A stretch of 64,000 nucleotides of DNA from Gemmatimonadota bacterium (lineage in GTDB: Bacteria; Gemmatimonadota; Gemmatimonadetes; Longimicrobiales; Gaopeijiaceae): positions 31,636 to 95,635 of the forward strand of contig PBPC01000031.1 of NCBI GenBank assembly GCA_002724575.1. Reading direction: 5' to 3'. Position numbers and translations under genes: made by a program. Of this stretch, positions 27,001 through 36,437 are shown in pieces; within the stretch, counting starts at the first letter, position 1; each line of letters begins with the position of its first letter. The notes below the pieces were generated by a model. That model ran no database searches and was not told the origin of the DNA. It worked only from the letters and a program-made list of their open reading frames with translations.

Positions 27001-28905
27001 CTATGAGTTAGGCAGAGCGAATGCTATTAGGCCGCGGTCTGAGTTGGAGCCGGTTACGCCGATGACAATGAATTGTTGCCCATCGCTTGTTTCGTAAGTC
27101 ATCGGGTTCGCGGTGCCTTCATTACCTAGGAGATCACCCTCCCAAACGGTTTCGCCTGTTTCACTATGAACTGCGTAGAGTTGGGGGTTATAACCACTCA
27201 GGAAAACAAGTCCTCCAGCAGTGACGAGGGGGCCGGCGTTACCCATCCGCCCTAATTGGGGCAACTCCACACCGGCGAGCATAGGGTGGTTTCGGATCCC
27301 TGGCTGATCACCAAGTGAGACTTGCCATAAGTGTTCCCCAGAATTCAGATCGATTGCTGTAAGTGTGCCGTAAGGAGGTTTTACGATCGGAAGCCCCGAG
27401 ACTGTTAGCCCTCGTAAACGCTGCACATAGTCTGCATCTGCAGTACCTGGCTCGGGTTCTACGAGTTGATGGACTAGAGGACGATCTTTACTCGGGATAT
27501 AGAGCACGTTCGTCCTAGGATCAAATGCTGCTCCGCCCCATCCTGCTGCTCCAGTCGCACTAGGCATCGTAACCGTCCCTTCCAAAGAAGGAGGCGTGAA
27601 GAGCGGTCCGAGGCGATAAGATCCAAGCAGTTCAATTGCTTCCGCCTTTATCTCTGGTGTGAAGTCAATCACATCGTCTAATGTGAAACCCTGTCTCGCA
27701 AATGGCGCGGGCTTAGTCGGGAAGGGCTGTGAAGGCGCAGTTCGCTCACCGGGCACGTCACTAACAGAGACCGGACGTTCCTCGATTGGCCAAACAGGCT
27801 CTCCTGTCACCCGATCGAAGACAAATGTGAAGCCAGATTTGGTGATTAGAGCTACCGCATCAATGATGCGTCCATCTACCTCTATCGTGACAAGATTCGG
27901 AGGGGCTGGTGGGTCGTAGTCCCAGATTCCGTGATGTACGGTCTGAAAATGCCAGACGCGCTCACCTGTTCGTGCGTCTAAGCATAAGAGAGACTCTGCA
28001 AACAGGTTGTAGCCCTTTCGGTGCCCGCCGTAGTAGTCACCGTTGGGAGTACCAACGGGTAGATACACGAGGCCGCGTTCAGTATCGACCGTGAAAGGTG
28101 CCCATACGTTTGTGGATCCGGTGTAAGACCAGGATTCATCCTCCCAGGTGTCGTTACCCAATTCACCAGGCTGTGGAATTGTGTGAAAGGTCCAGACGCG
28201 CTCACCTGTCCGCGCATCGAACGCCTGAATATCCCCTGGGGGATTACGGCGGTATACCCGATCGTCTGGCATCCCGCTTCCGAGGATGACCAGGTCATTC
28301 CAGATCACTGGGGGCGAGGTATTTGTGTAATGAAGTTTATTGATTTCCCAGATCAGTCCTTCAGTGAGGTCAATCTTCCCGCCTACACCGAAAGATTCGA
28401 TTGGCTGCCCTGTGGCCGCATCCAATGAGATCAAGTTCCAGCGACTATTGATGAAAATTCGCCTCTGATTCCCGTCGCTCCACATCGCGACCCCGCGGTG
28501 ACAGAAGCCGCAGTTCCGAGGCAATTGTCCCCAGCTATACGCACGCGGGTCGTAGCTCCAGTACTCCTCTCCAGTGCGTGCATCAAGAGCGATAACACGA
28601 CTATACGGTGTACTCACGTACATCGTGTCATTGATGACGATAGGGGTGGCTTCGAAGCGTCCAGGTCGGACACGCTCGCCCCGGAATGCCAAGCTAGAGC
28701 CTGCTACCGGTTGCTCGTCTGAATCCCAGCTCCAGGCGACCTCTAGCCCGGTGATACTCTCCCTGTTGATCTGGGTAAGGGAGGAGTACTTCATCCCTCC
28801 GGGATCACCCCCGTAGACTGGCCAATCAACGTCCTGGCATTCGACCGGAGGTCCAAGGCTCGTAAATAGTAAGATTAAGGAGAATCGGCGAATGTGGACC
28901 TCCAC
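27001..28905 (-). CDS. PQQ-dependent dehydrogenase-like quinoprotein with internal CxxCH
   Basis: A 634-residue exported quinoprotein, paralogous to the gene at 12637-14655. It has a signal peptide (about residues 1-23) and the eight-bladed PQQ propeller features DWPVYGGDPGGMKYSSL, HHGIWDYDPPAPP and DARTGExxW repeats. Unlike its paralogue it carries C132-G-F-C135-H136 directly before RGVAMWSDG (DNA 28498-28512), which has the form of a haem c attachment motif in an unusual internal position. It probably oxidises an alcohol or sugar in the periplasm. The start is uncertain: GTG 28905 is the only standard start in frame after a stop, yet a strong GGAGGT lies just downstream of it, before an ATT codon. 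Confidence 0.86.
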   Translation of the reverse strand: MEVHIRRFSLILLFTSLGPPVECQDVDWPVYGGDPGGMKYSSLTQINRESITGLEVAWSWDSDEQPVAGSSLAFRGERVRPGRFEATPIVINDTMYVSTPYSRVIALDARTGEEYWSYDPRAYSWGQLPRNCGFCHRGVAMWSDGNQRRIFINSRWNLISLDAATGQPIESFGVGGKIDLTEGLIWEINKLHYTNTSPPVIWNDLVILGSGMPDDRVYRRNPPGDIQAFDARTGERVWTFHTIPQPGELGNDTWEDESWSYTGSTNVWAPFTVDTERGLVYLPVGTPNGDYYGGHRKGYNLFAESLLCLDARTGERVWHFQTVHHGIWDYDPPAPPNLVTIEVDGRIIDAVALITKSGFTFVFDRVTGEPVWPIEERPVSVSDVPGERTAPSQPFPTKPAPFARQGFTLDDVIDFTPEIKAEAIELLGSYRLGPLFTPPSLEGTVTMPSATGAAGWGGAAFDPRTNVLYIPSKDRPLVHQLVEPEPGTADADYVQRLRGLTVSGLPIVKPPYGTLTAIDLNSGEHLWQVSLGDQPGIRNHPMLAGVELPQLGRMGNAGPLVTAGGLVFLSGYNPQLYAVHSETGETVWEGDLLGNEGTANPMTYETSDGQQFIVIGVTGSNSDRGLIAFALPNS

Positions 28906-29052
28906 GAGACGGGGTTAGGAGAACGTTCGGTGGGTGCGTTAGAGTGTCAAGGCTAGTGGTTTGTCAAAAGAGATTGTCTGGCGCGCACCCCAGAAACCCG
29001 CATCTTGGCCACTGGGGCTGACCTACCTAACACGACTCGGTGGAGGTAAATC

Positions 29053-29967
29053 ATGAAATTCGCCCTGAACCTCACATTCCTGGGGATCACCAGCCTAAGT
29101 TTGTTGTTGCTCACGAATGAGGCGATCGACCGGTCTTCATCCCTGCAAGAACCTCAACAAGAGGTTCCTAAAAAACTACTTTTTCTTACACATGCTGGGC
29201 TCTATAAACACACGAGTTTACAGCCTGCTGAGGAGGCAGTTGCTTCGTGGGGGCCTTCTGCGGGCTATGAACTCACTACCCTCCAGGGCTATCTGCAGGA
29301 CCAGCAAGCGCTCGACTTATCAAGTATTACCCCTGATTACTTGGCGCAGTTTGATGGTCTGATGATGATGACGAACGGGAATCTCCCACTCGAAGACTCA
29401 CAGAAGAAAGCGCTGGTAGATTTTGTGAGGGATGGAGGTGGTTTTGTTGGTGTCCATAATGCTTCCTTAACCCTCTACGACTATCCTGAATTCGGTGAGA
29501 TGCTGGGTGCGTATTTTCGCAGGACCATTAGCCAGAACCACATACTTGTGCTAGCGGTAGAAGACCCAGAGCATCCAGCGACGAAAATGTTGGGTTCGAG
29601 TTGGCCGGTCATGGATGAATTTTACCAGTTCGGTACTTCTGCTTGGCATGAAGATCAGCCGCAGGAAAATGTGGATATACTCTTTGGTAATCGCATACCG
29701 CTTGGATTTTCACGTAACCGGGTCCGTGTTCTACTTAGCATTGATACCGAGGCTACTGACATCTCCGGGTTAGAAGAGATTGAATTGGGTGGCGATTATC
29801 CTCAGTCATGGGTTCAAGAATTTGGAGAAGGGCGCTCGTTCTACACCTCGCTTGGTCACCGAGATGATATTTGGAGCAATGACCCAGTATTTCGCGCACA
29901 TCTCCTAGGTGGTATACGATGGGCTCTTGGTCTGGAAGATGGTGATGCTACCCCGTTTGGCCGTTAG
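29053..29967 (+). CDS. Exported ThuA-domain protein
   Basis: A 304-residue protein with an N-terminal hydrophobic signal segment (residues 1-24) and a ThuA-like (trehalose-utilisation, glutamine-amidotransferase-fold) domain: LLFLTHAGLYKHTS, FDGLMMMTNGNLP, GGGFVGVHNAS, GEMLGAYF and a C-terminal FYTSLGHRDDIWSN. ThuA-domain proteins are linked to sugar metabolism but their chemistry is poorly known. GGAGGT precedes the ATG at ideal distance. It is divergent from the quinoprotein gene (147-base gap); a shared sugar-oxidation role is possible, since 3-keto-disaccharide pathways often pair such proteins, but nothing in the sequence proves it. Confidence 0.85.
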   Translation: MKFALNLTFLGITSLSLLLLTNEAIDRSSSLQEPQQEVPKKLLFLTHAGLYKHTSLQPAEEAVASWGPSAGYELTTLQGYLQDQQALDLSSITPDYLAQFDGLMMMTNGNLPLEDSQKKALVDFVRDGGGFVGVHNASLTLYDYPEFGEMLGAYFRRTISQNHILVLAVEDPEHPATKMLGSSWPVMDEFYQFGTSAWHEDQPQENVDILFGNRIPLGFSRNRVRVLLSIDTEATDISGLEEIELGGDYPQSWVQEFGEGRSFYTSLGHRDDIWSNDPVFRAHLLGGIRWALGLEDGDATPFGR

Positions 29968-30009
29968 CTCTATCTGTTAGGGTCAGCGATTTGAATGTTC
30001 CTGGACTAC

Positions 30010-30099
30010 GTCAGACACGACTCTCTAGATAGTTAGATCACGAGAGTTTCTGAAATGTTGGTCCGTCTGCTCACGCTCACATACCTTCAGGTGTCTGAC
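30010..30099 (+). promoter_or_regulatory. Leader with long-range inverted repeat before yebC-ruvCAB
   Basis: GTCAGACAC (30010-30018) is perfectly complementary to GTGTCTGAC (30091-30099) across 72 bases. Inside lies a second short stem, ACTCTC (30020-30025) with GAGAGT (30042-30047). The right arm ends 34 bases before the yebC start. If transcribed it would fold as a two-tier stem; it could be a cis-regulatory leader or simply a terminator remnant of the thuA-like gene. No known RNA family was recognised. Confidence 0.35.
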
Positions 30100-30133
30100 T
30101 AAAAATTCGCTCTAACGAACAAGTGGAGGTTTA

Positions 30134-30880
30134 GTGGCTGGCCATAACAAGTGGTCAAAGATTAAGCGAAAGAAAGGCGTCAATGATGCAAAACGCGGCG
30201 CACTTTTCACCAAGCTCATACGTGAGATCACTGTAGCAGCACGTGATGGTGGAGGAGAGCCGGATTACAACGCCCGCCTTAGGCTTGCGGTAGATACCGC
30301 CCGAGCAGCGAGTATGCCAGCTGAGAATATCGAGAGAGCGATCAAGAAGGGCACTGGCGAACTAGAAGGTGTTAACTACGAAGAGGTCGCTTACGAAGGA
30401 TATGGGCCTGGTGGGGTAGCGCTTTTCATCGAGTGCCTTACGGACAATACGAATCGAACGGTCGCAGCGGTACGTCACGCCCTAACTAAATACGATGGTA
30501 GCCTGGGGACAGACGGGTCGGTTGCATGGCAATTTGATCGTAAAGGCCAAATCGTGATTGATGCAGGACGGTACGATGAGGAATCATTATTTGAGGTAGC
30601 TATAGAAGCCGGTGCGGAAGATGTGATTGCGGATGAGGATGAATTCATACTGACTACGGAAGCTGCTGATTTCATATCTGTTCAGGATGGAATGAAGGAG
30701 GCAGGAATTAAGCCAACTTCGGTTGAACTCACTCGAATTGCTAAGAATGAAGTTGCTGTAACGGGGCGGGACGCGGAGAAAATGCTAAAGCTTCTCGAAA
30801 TGCTAGAGGAGTTGGATGACGTTCAGAAGGTTCACTCGAATGCAGATATTGATGAGGACATCATCGCAGAGGCTATGTGA
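30134..30880 (+). CDS. yebC: YebC/PmpR (TACO1) family protein
   Basis: A 248-residue cytoplasmic protein with the invariant YebC N-terminus AGHNKWSKIKRKKG (after the initiating GTG), DAKRGALFTKLIREI, MPAENIERAIKKG and YGPGGVALFIE. The family acts as transcriptional regulator in some bacteria and as a translation factor that relieves ribosome stalling on proline stretches in others. GGAGG sits 6-10 bases before the GTG. It heads the ruvC-ruvA-ruvB cluster, its usual neighbourhood; its stop overlaps the ruvC start (ATGTGA). Confidence 0.96.
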   Translation: MAGHNKWSKIKRKKGVNDAKRGALFTKLIREITVAARDGGGEPDYNARLRLAVDTARAASMPAENIERAIKKGTGELEGVNYEEVAYEGYGPGGVALFIECLTDNTNRTVAAVRHALTKYDGSLGTDGSVAWQFDRKGQIVIDAGRYDEESLFEVAIEAGAEDVIADEDEFILTTEAADFISVQDGMKEAGIKPTSVELTRIAKNEVAVTGRDAEKMLKLLEMLEELDDVQKVHSNADIDEDIIAEAM

Positions 30881-31392
30881 CAGAGAAATCCAACGAAGTT
30901 TTGGTCTTGGGCGTTGATCCCGGGACCGCAGCTACTGGCTATGGCGTAGTTGCTCTTGGGGAAAGCGGCGCGGTTACCCTTGTGGAGTGTGGTGTTATCC
31001 GAACGTCACCAGATCACGTCCTCGCGAACCGGATTCGAGAAATCTATGATGCGATTGTGGCCTTAATCCTACGTCACCAACCCTTCGTAATGTCTGTCGA
31101 GGATGTTTTCCACGGGAAGAACGCCCAGAGTGCTCTCAAGCTAGGACACGCTCGGGGGGCTATTCTCTTGGCTGCAGCACTCCACGAGCTTGCCGTTGCA
31201 GAGTACGCTCCTCGGCAGATCAAGAAAGCTGTCGTCGGGAGTGGTAATGCGACCAAAGACCAAGTTGGTTTCATGGTGAAACAGAAGCTCAAACTGAAAG
31301 AACCTCCGAAACCTGCAGATGCTGCGGATGGAGTCGCGACAGCTCTCTGTCATTGCATGATCGGAAGCTTTCCAGGAGAGATCTCTTTATGA
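30877..31392 (+). CDS. ruvC: Crossover junction endodeoxyribonuclease RuvC
   Basis: Resolves Holliday junctions by paired nicks. The 171 residues contain the RNase-H-fold metal ligands D14 (GVDPGTAATG), E75 (SVEDVF), and D148/D151 (ADAADGVATALCH). FHGKNAQSALKLGHARG is the conserved substrate-binding stretch. It starts at GTG 30877 within the overlap with yebC and ends in an ATGA overlap with ruvA, so yebC-ruvC-ruvA is translationally chained. Confidence 0.97.
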   Translation: MTEKSNEVLVLGVDPGTAATGYGVVALGESGAVTLVECGVIRTSPDHVLANRIREIYDAIVALILRHQPFVMSVEDVFHGKNAQSALKLGHARGAILLAAALHELAVAEYAPRQIKKAVVGSGNATKDQVGFMVKQKLKLKEPPKPADAADGVATALCHCMIGSFPGEISL

Positions 31393-31973
31393 TCTCACGT
31401 CTTCAAGGAAAGCTCCTATCCCGAGACGCTGCGTGTGTTGAGGTCGAGACTTCAGGAGGAGTCGTCTATGAGGTGGAGGTCCCAATTACGGTTTTACAGG
31501 GGCTTCCATCTCCTGGTGGTTCAGTTGAACTGCGTACCCTACAGGTCGTGACCGAGAGTTCTATCGCTCTTTATGGGTTTTCTAGTGCTCACGAGCGATT
31601 GCTTTTCCAAAGGCTCCTGACTGCCACAGGGGTGGGGGCGAAGCTCGCTCTCGCGATGATGTCGACTTATTCCGCTGAACGTCTTGCGCAGGCCCTAGTT
31701 GAGAAAGACTCGACGGCGCTTCAGCAGGTGAGTGGTATAGGAAAGAAGAAGGCAGAGAAGATCGCACTCGATCTTGCGGATAAGGTTGCAGACCTTGCAA
31801 TTGTGACCCCGGTAGTGGATGGCGTGACTGGTGGTGCTCAAGATGCTGTGCAGGCCTTAGTAAACCTGGGTTACTCATTTTCAGTGGCTGATACCGCGGT
31901 TCGTGCGGTATTGGAGGATGGAATTCCCGATTCAACTGAAGAGTTGGTTCGCCGGGCTCTTTCGGCCACCTGA
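31389..31973 (+). CDS. ruvA: Holliday junction branch migration protein RuvA
   Basis: Binds four-way junctions as a tetramer and loads RuvB. The 194-residue protein begins MISRLQGKLL, has the OB-fold N-terminal domain, the two helix-hairpin-helix motifs (LLTATGVGAKLALAMM and LQQVSGIGKKKAEKIALDL) and the C-terminal RuvB-binding domain (AVQALVNLGYS). The start at 31389 overlaps the ruvC stop as ATGA; the longer frame from 31353 has a non-conserved extension. A 48-codon ORF lies between it and ruvB. Confidence 0.97.
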   Translation: MISRLQGKLLSRDAACVEVETSGGVVYEVEVPITVLQGLPSPGGSVELRTLQVVTESSIALYGFSSAHERLLFQRLLTATGVGAKLALAMMSTYSAERLAQALVEKDSTALQQVSGIGKKKAEKIALDLADKVADLAIVTPVVDGVTGGAQDAVQALVNLGYSFSVADTAVRAVLEDGIPDSTEELVRRALSAT

Positions 31974-31985
31974 ACTCATAGCAAT

Positions 31986-32132
31986 ATGATTGTGAGCGCC
32001 TTGGGTAGAATAACCTCTGATTTTTTAGGACTTTCCTGCACTGTCGTAACAGAGCGACTAGGGGATAGAGGCCTTGAGTGCTCAGTGTATGTCTTGCATA
32101 AGGTGTTGGACTTCGGGGAGATTCCCGTATGA
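31986..32132 (+). CDS. Putative 48-residue ORF between ruvA and ruvB
   Basis: An ATG frame of 48 codons fills the 155-base gap between ruvA and ruvB almost exactly. It begins 12 bases after the ruvA stop and its TGA overlaps the ruvB ATG as ATGA, the same coupling seen at other junctions of this operon. The product begins [13 protein letters not shown], has two cysteines (18 and 32) and ends [10 protein letters not shown]. It matches no family I know and has no obvious Shine-Dalgarno of its own. It may be a real small protein, a coupling ORF for ruvB, or chance. Confidence 0.4.
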   Translation: MIVSALGRITSDFLGLSCTVVTERLGDRGLECSVYVLHKVLDFGEIPV

Positions 32133-33175
32133 CCGAGCACACCCACATAACAACACCCGAGTCACTTACCGAAGACTCATCTAGTGAACCGACTCTTCGA
32201 CCCAGACAGCTAGAGGAGTTCATCGGGCAGAGTAAGGTCAGGGAAGCGCTTTCAATCTCGATTGAAGCCGCAAAACAGAGGCGTGAACCTCTCGATCACA
32301 TTCTGTTCCATGGACCTCCAGGCCTGGGTAAGACGACTTTGGCCGCGCTGCTTGCTCGGGAGATGGGTGTCAACATAAAGACCACGTCAGGCCCCATACT
32401 CGAGAAACCAGCGGACTTAGTTGGCATTCTCACTAACCAGCGGGAAGGGGATATCCTCTTTATCGACGAGATTCACCGGCTACGGCCGGTTATTGAGGAG
32501 TTTCTTTATCCGGCCATGGAAGATTGGCAGGTCGATATACGCTTGTCAGACGGGCCAAAAGCTCAGACGATGACGATGAAAGTGGAGCCCTTTACCCTCG
32601 TAGGAGCCACTACTCGTTTCGGGTTGTTGACAGCTCCAATGCGTGCCCGCTTTGGCATCGTGCATCGCCTGAATTTTTATCCGGCCGAAGAGCTCGTGAC
32701 CATCGTTCGTCGAAGTGCCGAGATCTTGAATGTGGAGGCAGATGAAGAAGGAGCTATTGAGTTGGCGAGACGGGCCCGCGGTACCCCGCGAGTAGCAAAT
32801 CGACTGCTTAAAAGGGTCAGAGACTTTGCTCAAGTTCGTGCCCAGGGAAAGATCGATGGGCAAGTCGCGCAGGATGCGCTAAAAATGCTCGATGTCGATG
32901 AGTACGGCTTGGATGAAATGGATGCACGTGTGCTCAAGACGCTCATCGAGAAATTTGAGGGAGGCCCTGTAGGACTGAATTCATTAGCTGTTGCCATGGG
33001 TGAGGACTCGACCACCTTGGAAGAAGTCTATGAGCCTTTCTTGATTATGGAGGGATTCCTGATGAGGACTCCTCAGGGACGTGTTGCGACCCCCCGAGCA
33101 TTCCGCCGTTTCGGTTATACAATTCCAGAAGACAACCTGAATGCTCAGGAATCGTTTTTTACAGACGGTTCGTGA
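32129..33175 (+). CDS. ruvB: Holliday junction branch migration ATPase RuvB
   Basis: Hexameric AAA+ motor that drives branch migration with RuvA. The 348 residues include [12 protein letters not shown], Walker [10 protein letters not shown], Walker [10 protein letters not shown], sensor 1 GATTRFG, the arginine-finger stretch [11 protein letters not shown] and sensor 2 [17 protein letters not shown]. The C-terminal winged-helix domain ends with [23 protein letters not shown] lies 12 bases before the ATG, inside the preceding small ORF. Confidence 0.97.
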   Translation: MTEHTHITTPESLTEDSSSEPTLRPRQLEEFIGQSKVREALSISIEAAKQRREPLDHILFHGPPGLGKTTLAALLAREMGVNIKTTSGPILEKPADLVGILTNQREGDILFIDEIHRLRPVIEEFLYPAMEDWQVDIRLSDGPKAQTMTMKVEPFTLVGATTRFGLLTAPMRARFGIVHRLNFYPAEELVTIVRRSAEILNVEADEEGAIELARRARGTPRVANRLLKRVRDFAQVRAQGKIDGQVAQDALKMLDVDEYGLDEMDARVLKTLIEKFEGGPVGLNSLAVAMGEDSTTLEEVYEPFLIMEGFLMRTPQGRVATPRAFRRFGYTIPEDNLNAQESFFTDGS

Positions 33176-33203
33176 GACGGGAATTAGCTAGTTCGCTTAG
33201 GTG

Positions 33204-34298
33204 ATGGTACCGCCTGACGGTTCACGGGTATCCGACTATCAGTACGAGCTGCCACCCGAACGTGTGGCGAAGTACCCTGTGTCGGTTCGAGATGCTAGCA
33301 AGCTGCTTGTGGTGACGCGCCCAGTGGATGCTCTGTCACCGGAAGAAGAAAACTTTACCGAATTCCGTCACCTGCAGTGCAGAGACATGGTTGAGCTGTT
33401 CGAGCCAGGTGACCTGCTTGTCATCAATGAAAGCAGGGTGCTGCCGGCTAGGTTACTAGGAAGGAAATCAACTGGAGCCCCATCCGAGGTTCTCCTTGTG
33501 AGGCCATCAGCCGATGCGGATGATCCTTATATTTGGGAAGCTCTAGTGCGGCCGGGATCAAAGCTAAAGCCTGGCCGGACTGTGGTCGTTGCTCCTGACC
33601 TGACTGTGGAAATTCTAGATTCGGCGCCAGAAAGTGGTCGGCTGGTCAAGTTGGTCTCGGACCTCTCACCAGAGGAAGTGATCAATAAACACGGCCACAT
33701 GCCTCTGCCTCCCTATATTGACCGGTCGGATGAGCCAATTGATCGAGAACGATATCAGACTGTCTACGCTCGTGAGTCTGGTTCGATAGCAGCGCCCACG
33801 GCCGGGCTGCATTTTACAGACGACTTACTGACACGCTTGCAGGAACACGGAGTCCGTCGAGTTGCTGTCACTCTTCACGTTGGGATCGGGACCTTTCGCC
33901 CCGTAACGGCTGAAGATCCAGAAGAACACGCATTACATGAGGAGCACTATTATATATCAAAGGAAGCTGCCGACGTGATCAATAAGTCCATCGTCTCAGC
34001 CAAGCGGGTTTGGGCGGTCGGCACGACTGTGGTCAGAACACTTGAGTCGGCTGTGGATGACAGAGGACTTGTTCGATCTGGGTCGGGCACCACGCAGCTT
34101 TTCATACGGCCCCCATTCAATTTCCAGATTGTAAATTGTCTTCTGACTAATTTTCATCTCCCGCGATCTACATTACTGATGCTTGTGGCTGCGTTCGCTG
34201 GATATGACAACACTATGGCAGCCTATCAGCAGGCGGTCGCGCTTGGTTACAGGTTCTATTCGTACGGGGACGCTATGGCAGTTGTGGATCGTAAGTGA
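33204..34298 (+). CDS. queA: S-adenosylmethionine:tRNA ribosyltransferase-isomerase QueA
   Basis: Transfers the ribosyl group of S-adenosylmethionine to preQ1-modified tRNA, making epoxyqueuosine. The 364-residue protein carries LPPERVAKYPVSVRDASKLLVV, the NESRVLPARLLGRK motif, GHMPLPPYI, YQTVYARESGSIAAPTAGLHF and TNFHLPRSTLLMLV, all QueA hallmarks. A GTG at 33201 directly precedes the ATG at 33204; the ATG is preferred. It lies 28 bases after ruvB and is followed by tgt, which performs the preceding step in the queuosine pathway. Confidence 0.97.
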   Translation: MVPPDGSRVSDYQYELPPERVAKYPVSVRDASKLLVVTRPVDALSPEEENFTEFRHLQCRDMVELFEPGDLLVINESRVLPARLLGRKSTGAPSEVLLVRPSADADDPYIWEALVRPGSKLKPGRTVVVAPDLTVEILDSAPESGRLVKLVSDLSPEEVINKHGHMPLPPYIDRSDEPIDRERYQTVYARESGSIAAPTAGLHFTDDLLTRLQEHGVRRVAVTLHVGIGTFRPVTAEDPEEHALHEEHYYISKEAADVINKSIVSAKRVWAVGTTVVRTLESAVDDRGLVRSGSGTTQLFIRPPFNFQIVNCLLTNFHLPRSTLLMLVAAFAGYDNTMAAYQQAVALGYRFYSYGDAMAVVDRK

Positions 34299-34391
34299 CC
34301 TGTACTTCTTACACGCATCCGGTAGCCAACAAGCGCATCAAATATTGCTAGTGAGATAAAGTCGGACTGCATTTGAATGAGCAGTGGTTAG

Positions 34392-35558
<1,167 letters not shown>

Positions 35559-35577
35559 ACCCGTACGGAGATCTTCA

Positions 35578-35904
35578 GTGAATTTTGCCTTTTACACATT
35601 CATTATGGTTCCCCGGGGGCCAAATTCCGCGATCATCAACATGGGTATGATGTTCGCAATGGTTGCAATTTTCTGGTTCCTGCTGATCCGACCGAACATG
35701 AAGGAACGAGAGCGACATGAGATGATGTTGTCCTCGGTCAAGAAAGGGGACGACATTGTGACCACGGGTGGTATCATCGGGAAGGTTGTTCACGCTGAAG
35801 AGACCCAGCTCACAGTAAGGACCGGAGAGAATACGAGGATCACGGTGGACCGAGCACGTATTGCAGCGGTGCTCGATCATAAAGGTGAACCACAAGAGGA
35901 GTAG
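35578..35904 (+). CDS. yajC: Preprotein translocase subunit YajC
   Basis: Small inner-membrane accessory of the Sec holotranslocon. The 108 residues have one transmembrane helix (about 18-38, MGMMFAMVAIFWFLLIRP) followed by the conserved KERERHEMMLSSVKKGDDIVT-like cytoplasmic region with TTGGIIGKV. The GTG start at 35578 has GGAG seven bases upstream. Position directly after tgt is the standard yajC site, but here the secD-secF pair that usually follows is missing and def comes next. Confidence 0.93.
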   Translation: MNFAFYTFIMVPRGPNSAIINMGMMFAMVAIFWFLLIRPNMKERERHEMMLSSVKKGDDIVTTGGIIGKVVHAEETQLTVRTGENTRITVDRARIAAVLDHKGEPQEE

Positions 35905-35915
35905 GGACTCGGCTC

Positions 35916-36428
35916 GTGGCTTTGCATCAAGTCGTCATAATGGGCGACCCGATTCTTCGAACGGCAGCAGCCGAAGTAGATGTGTTCGATCAGGACCTAA
36001 AGATACTGGTGCGTGATATGTTCGAGACGATGTACCATGCAGAAGGTATTGGTCTCGCAGCTCCTCAAATCGGCATCTCTCAGCGGGTGATTGTGGTTGA
36101 CTTAAGAAGTGAAGAGCAGCCTGAGGCCCGTTTAGCTCTGATCAACCCCGAGATCGTGTGGGCGAGCAGGGACACTGAAAAGTCTCCAGAAGGCTGTCTG
36201 AGTATCCCCGGATTAGAAGAAGTGATAAAGAGATCCTCGGCTATCAGAGTGGAGGCGGTCGGTATTGATGGTGGGCGGATGGAACTGGAAGCTGATGGAC
36301 TTTTTGCACGAGTGTTGCAGCATGAGATAGATCATATTGATGGTATACTGTTCGTTGACCGGGTTAGCGCACTCAAGCGCCGTATACTGATGAAAAAGTG
36401 GAAAAAAATTCAGTCTGAAGAGGATTGA
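35916..36428 (+). CDS. def: Peptide deformylase
   Basis: Iron/zinc hydrolase that removes the N-formyl group from nascent proteins. All three family motifs are present in the 170 residues: GIGLAAPQIG (44-53), EGCLSIPG with metal ligand C94, and QHEIDHIDG with H136, E137 and H140. It starts at GTG 35916 and is followed closely by fmt, the enzyme that puts the formyl group on initiator tRNA, the common def-fmt pair. Confidence 0.97.
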   Translation: MALHQVVIMGDPILRTAAAEVDVFDQDLKILVRDMFETMYHAEGIGLAAPQIGISQRVIVVDLRSEEQPEARLALINPEIVWASRDTEKSPEGCLSIPGLEEVIKRSSAIRVEAVGIDGGRMELEADGLFARVLQHEIDHIDGILFVDRVSALKRRILMKKWKKIQSEED

Positions 36429-36437
36429 GTGAGAGCG

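Noticed and set aside
31582..32223. 213-codon minus-strand frame across ruvA, the gap and ruvB
   Set aside because: Antisense to conserved genes; no signal or motif. The + strand 48-codon ORF in the same gap has better coupling evidence.
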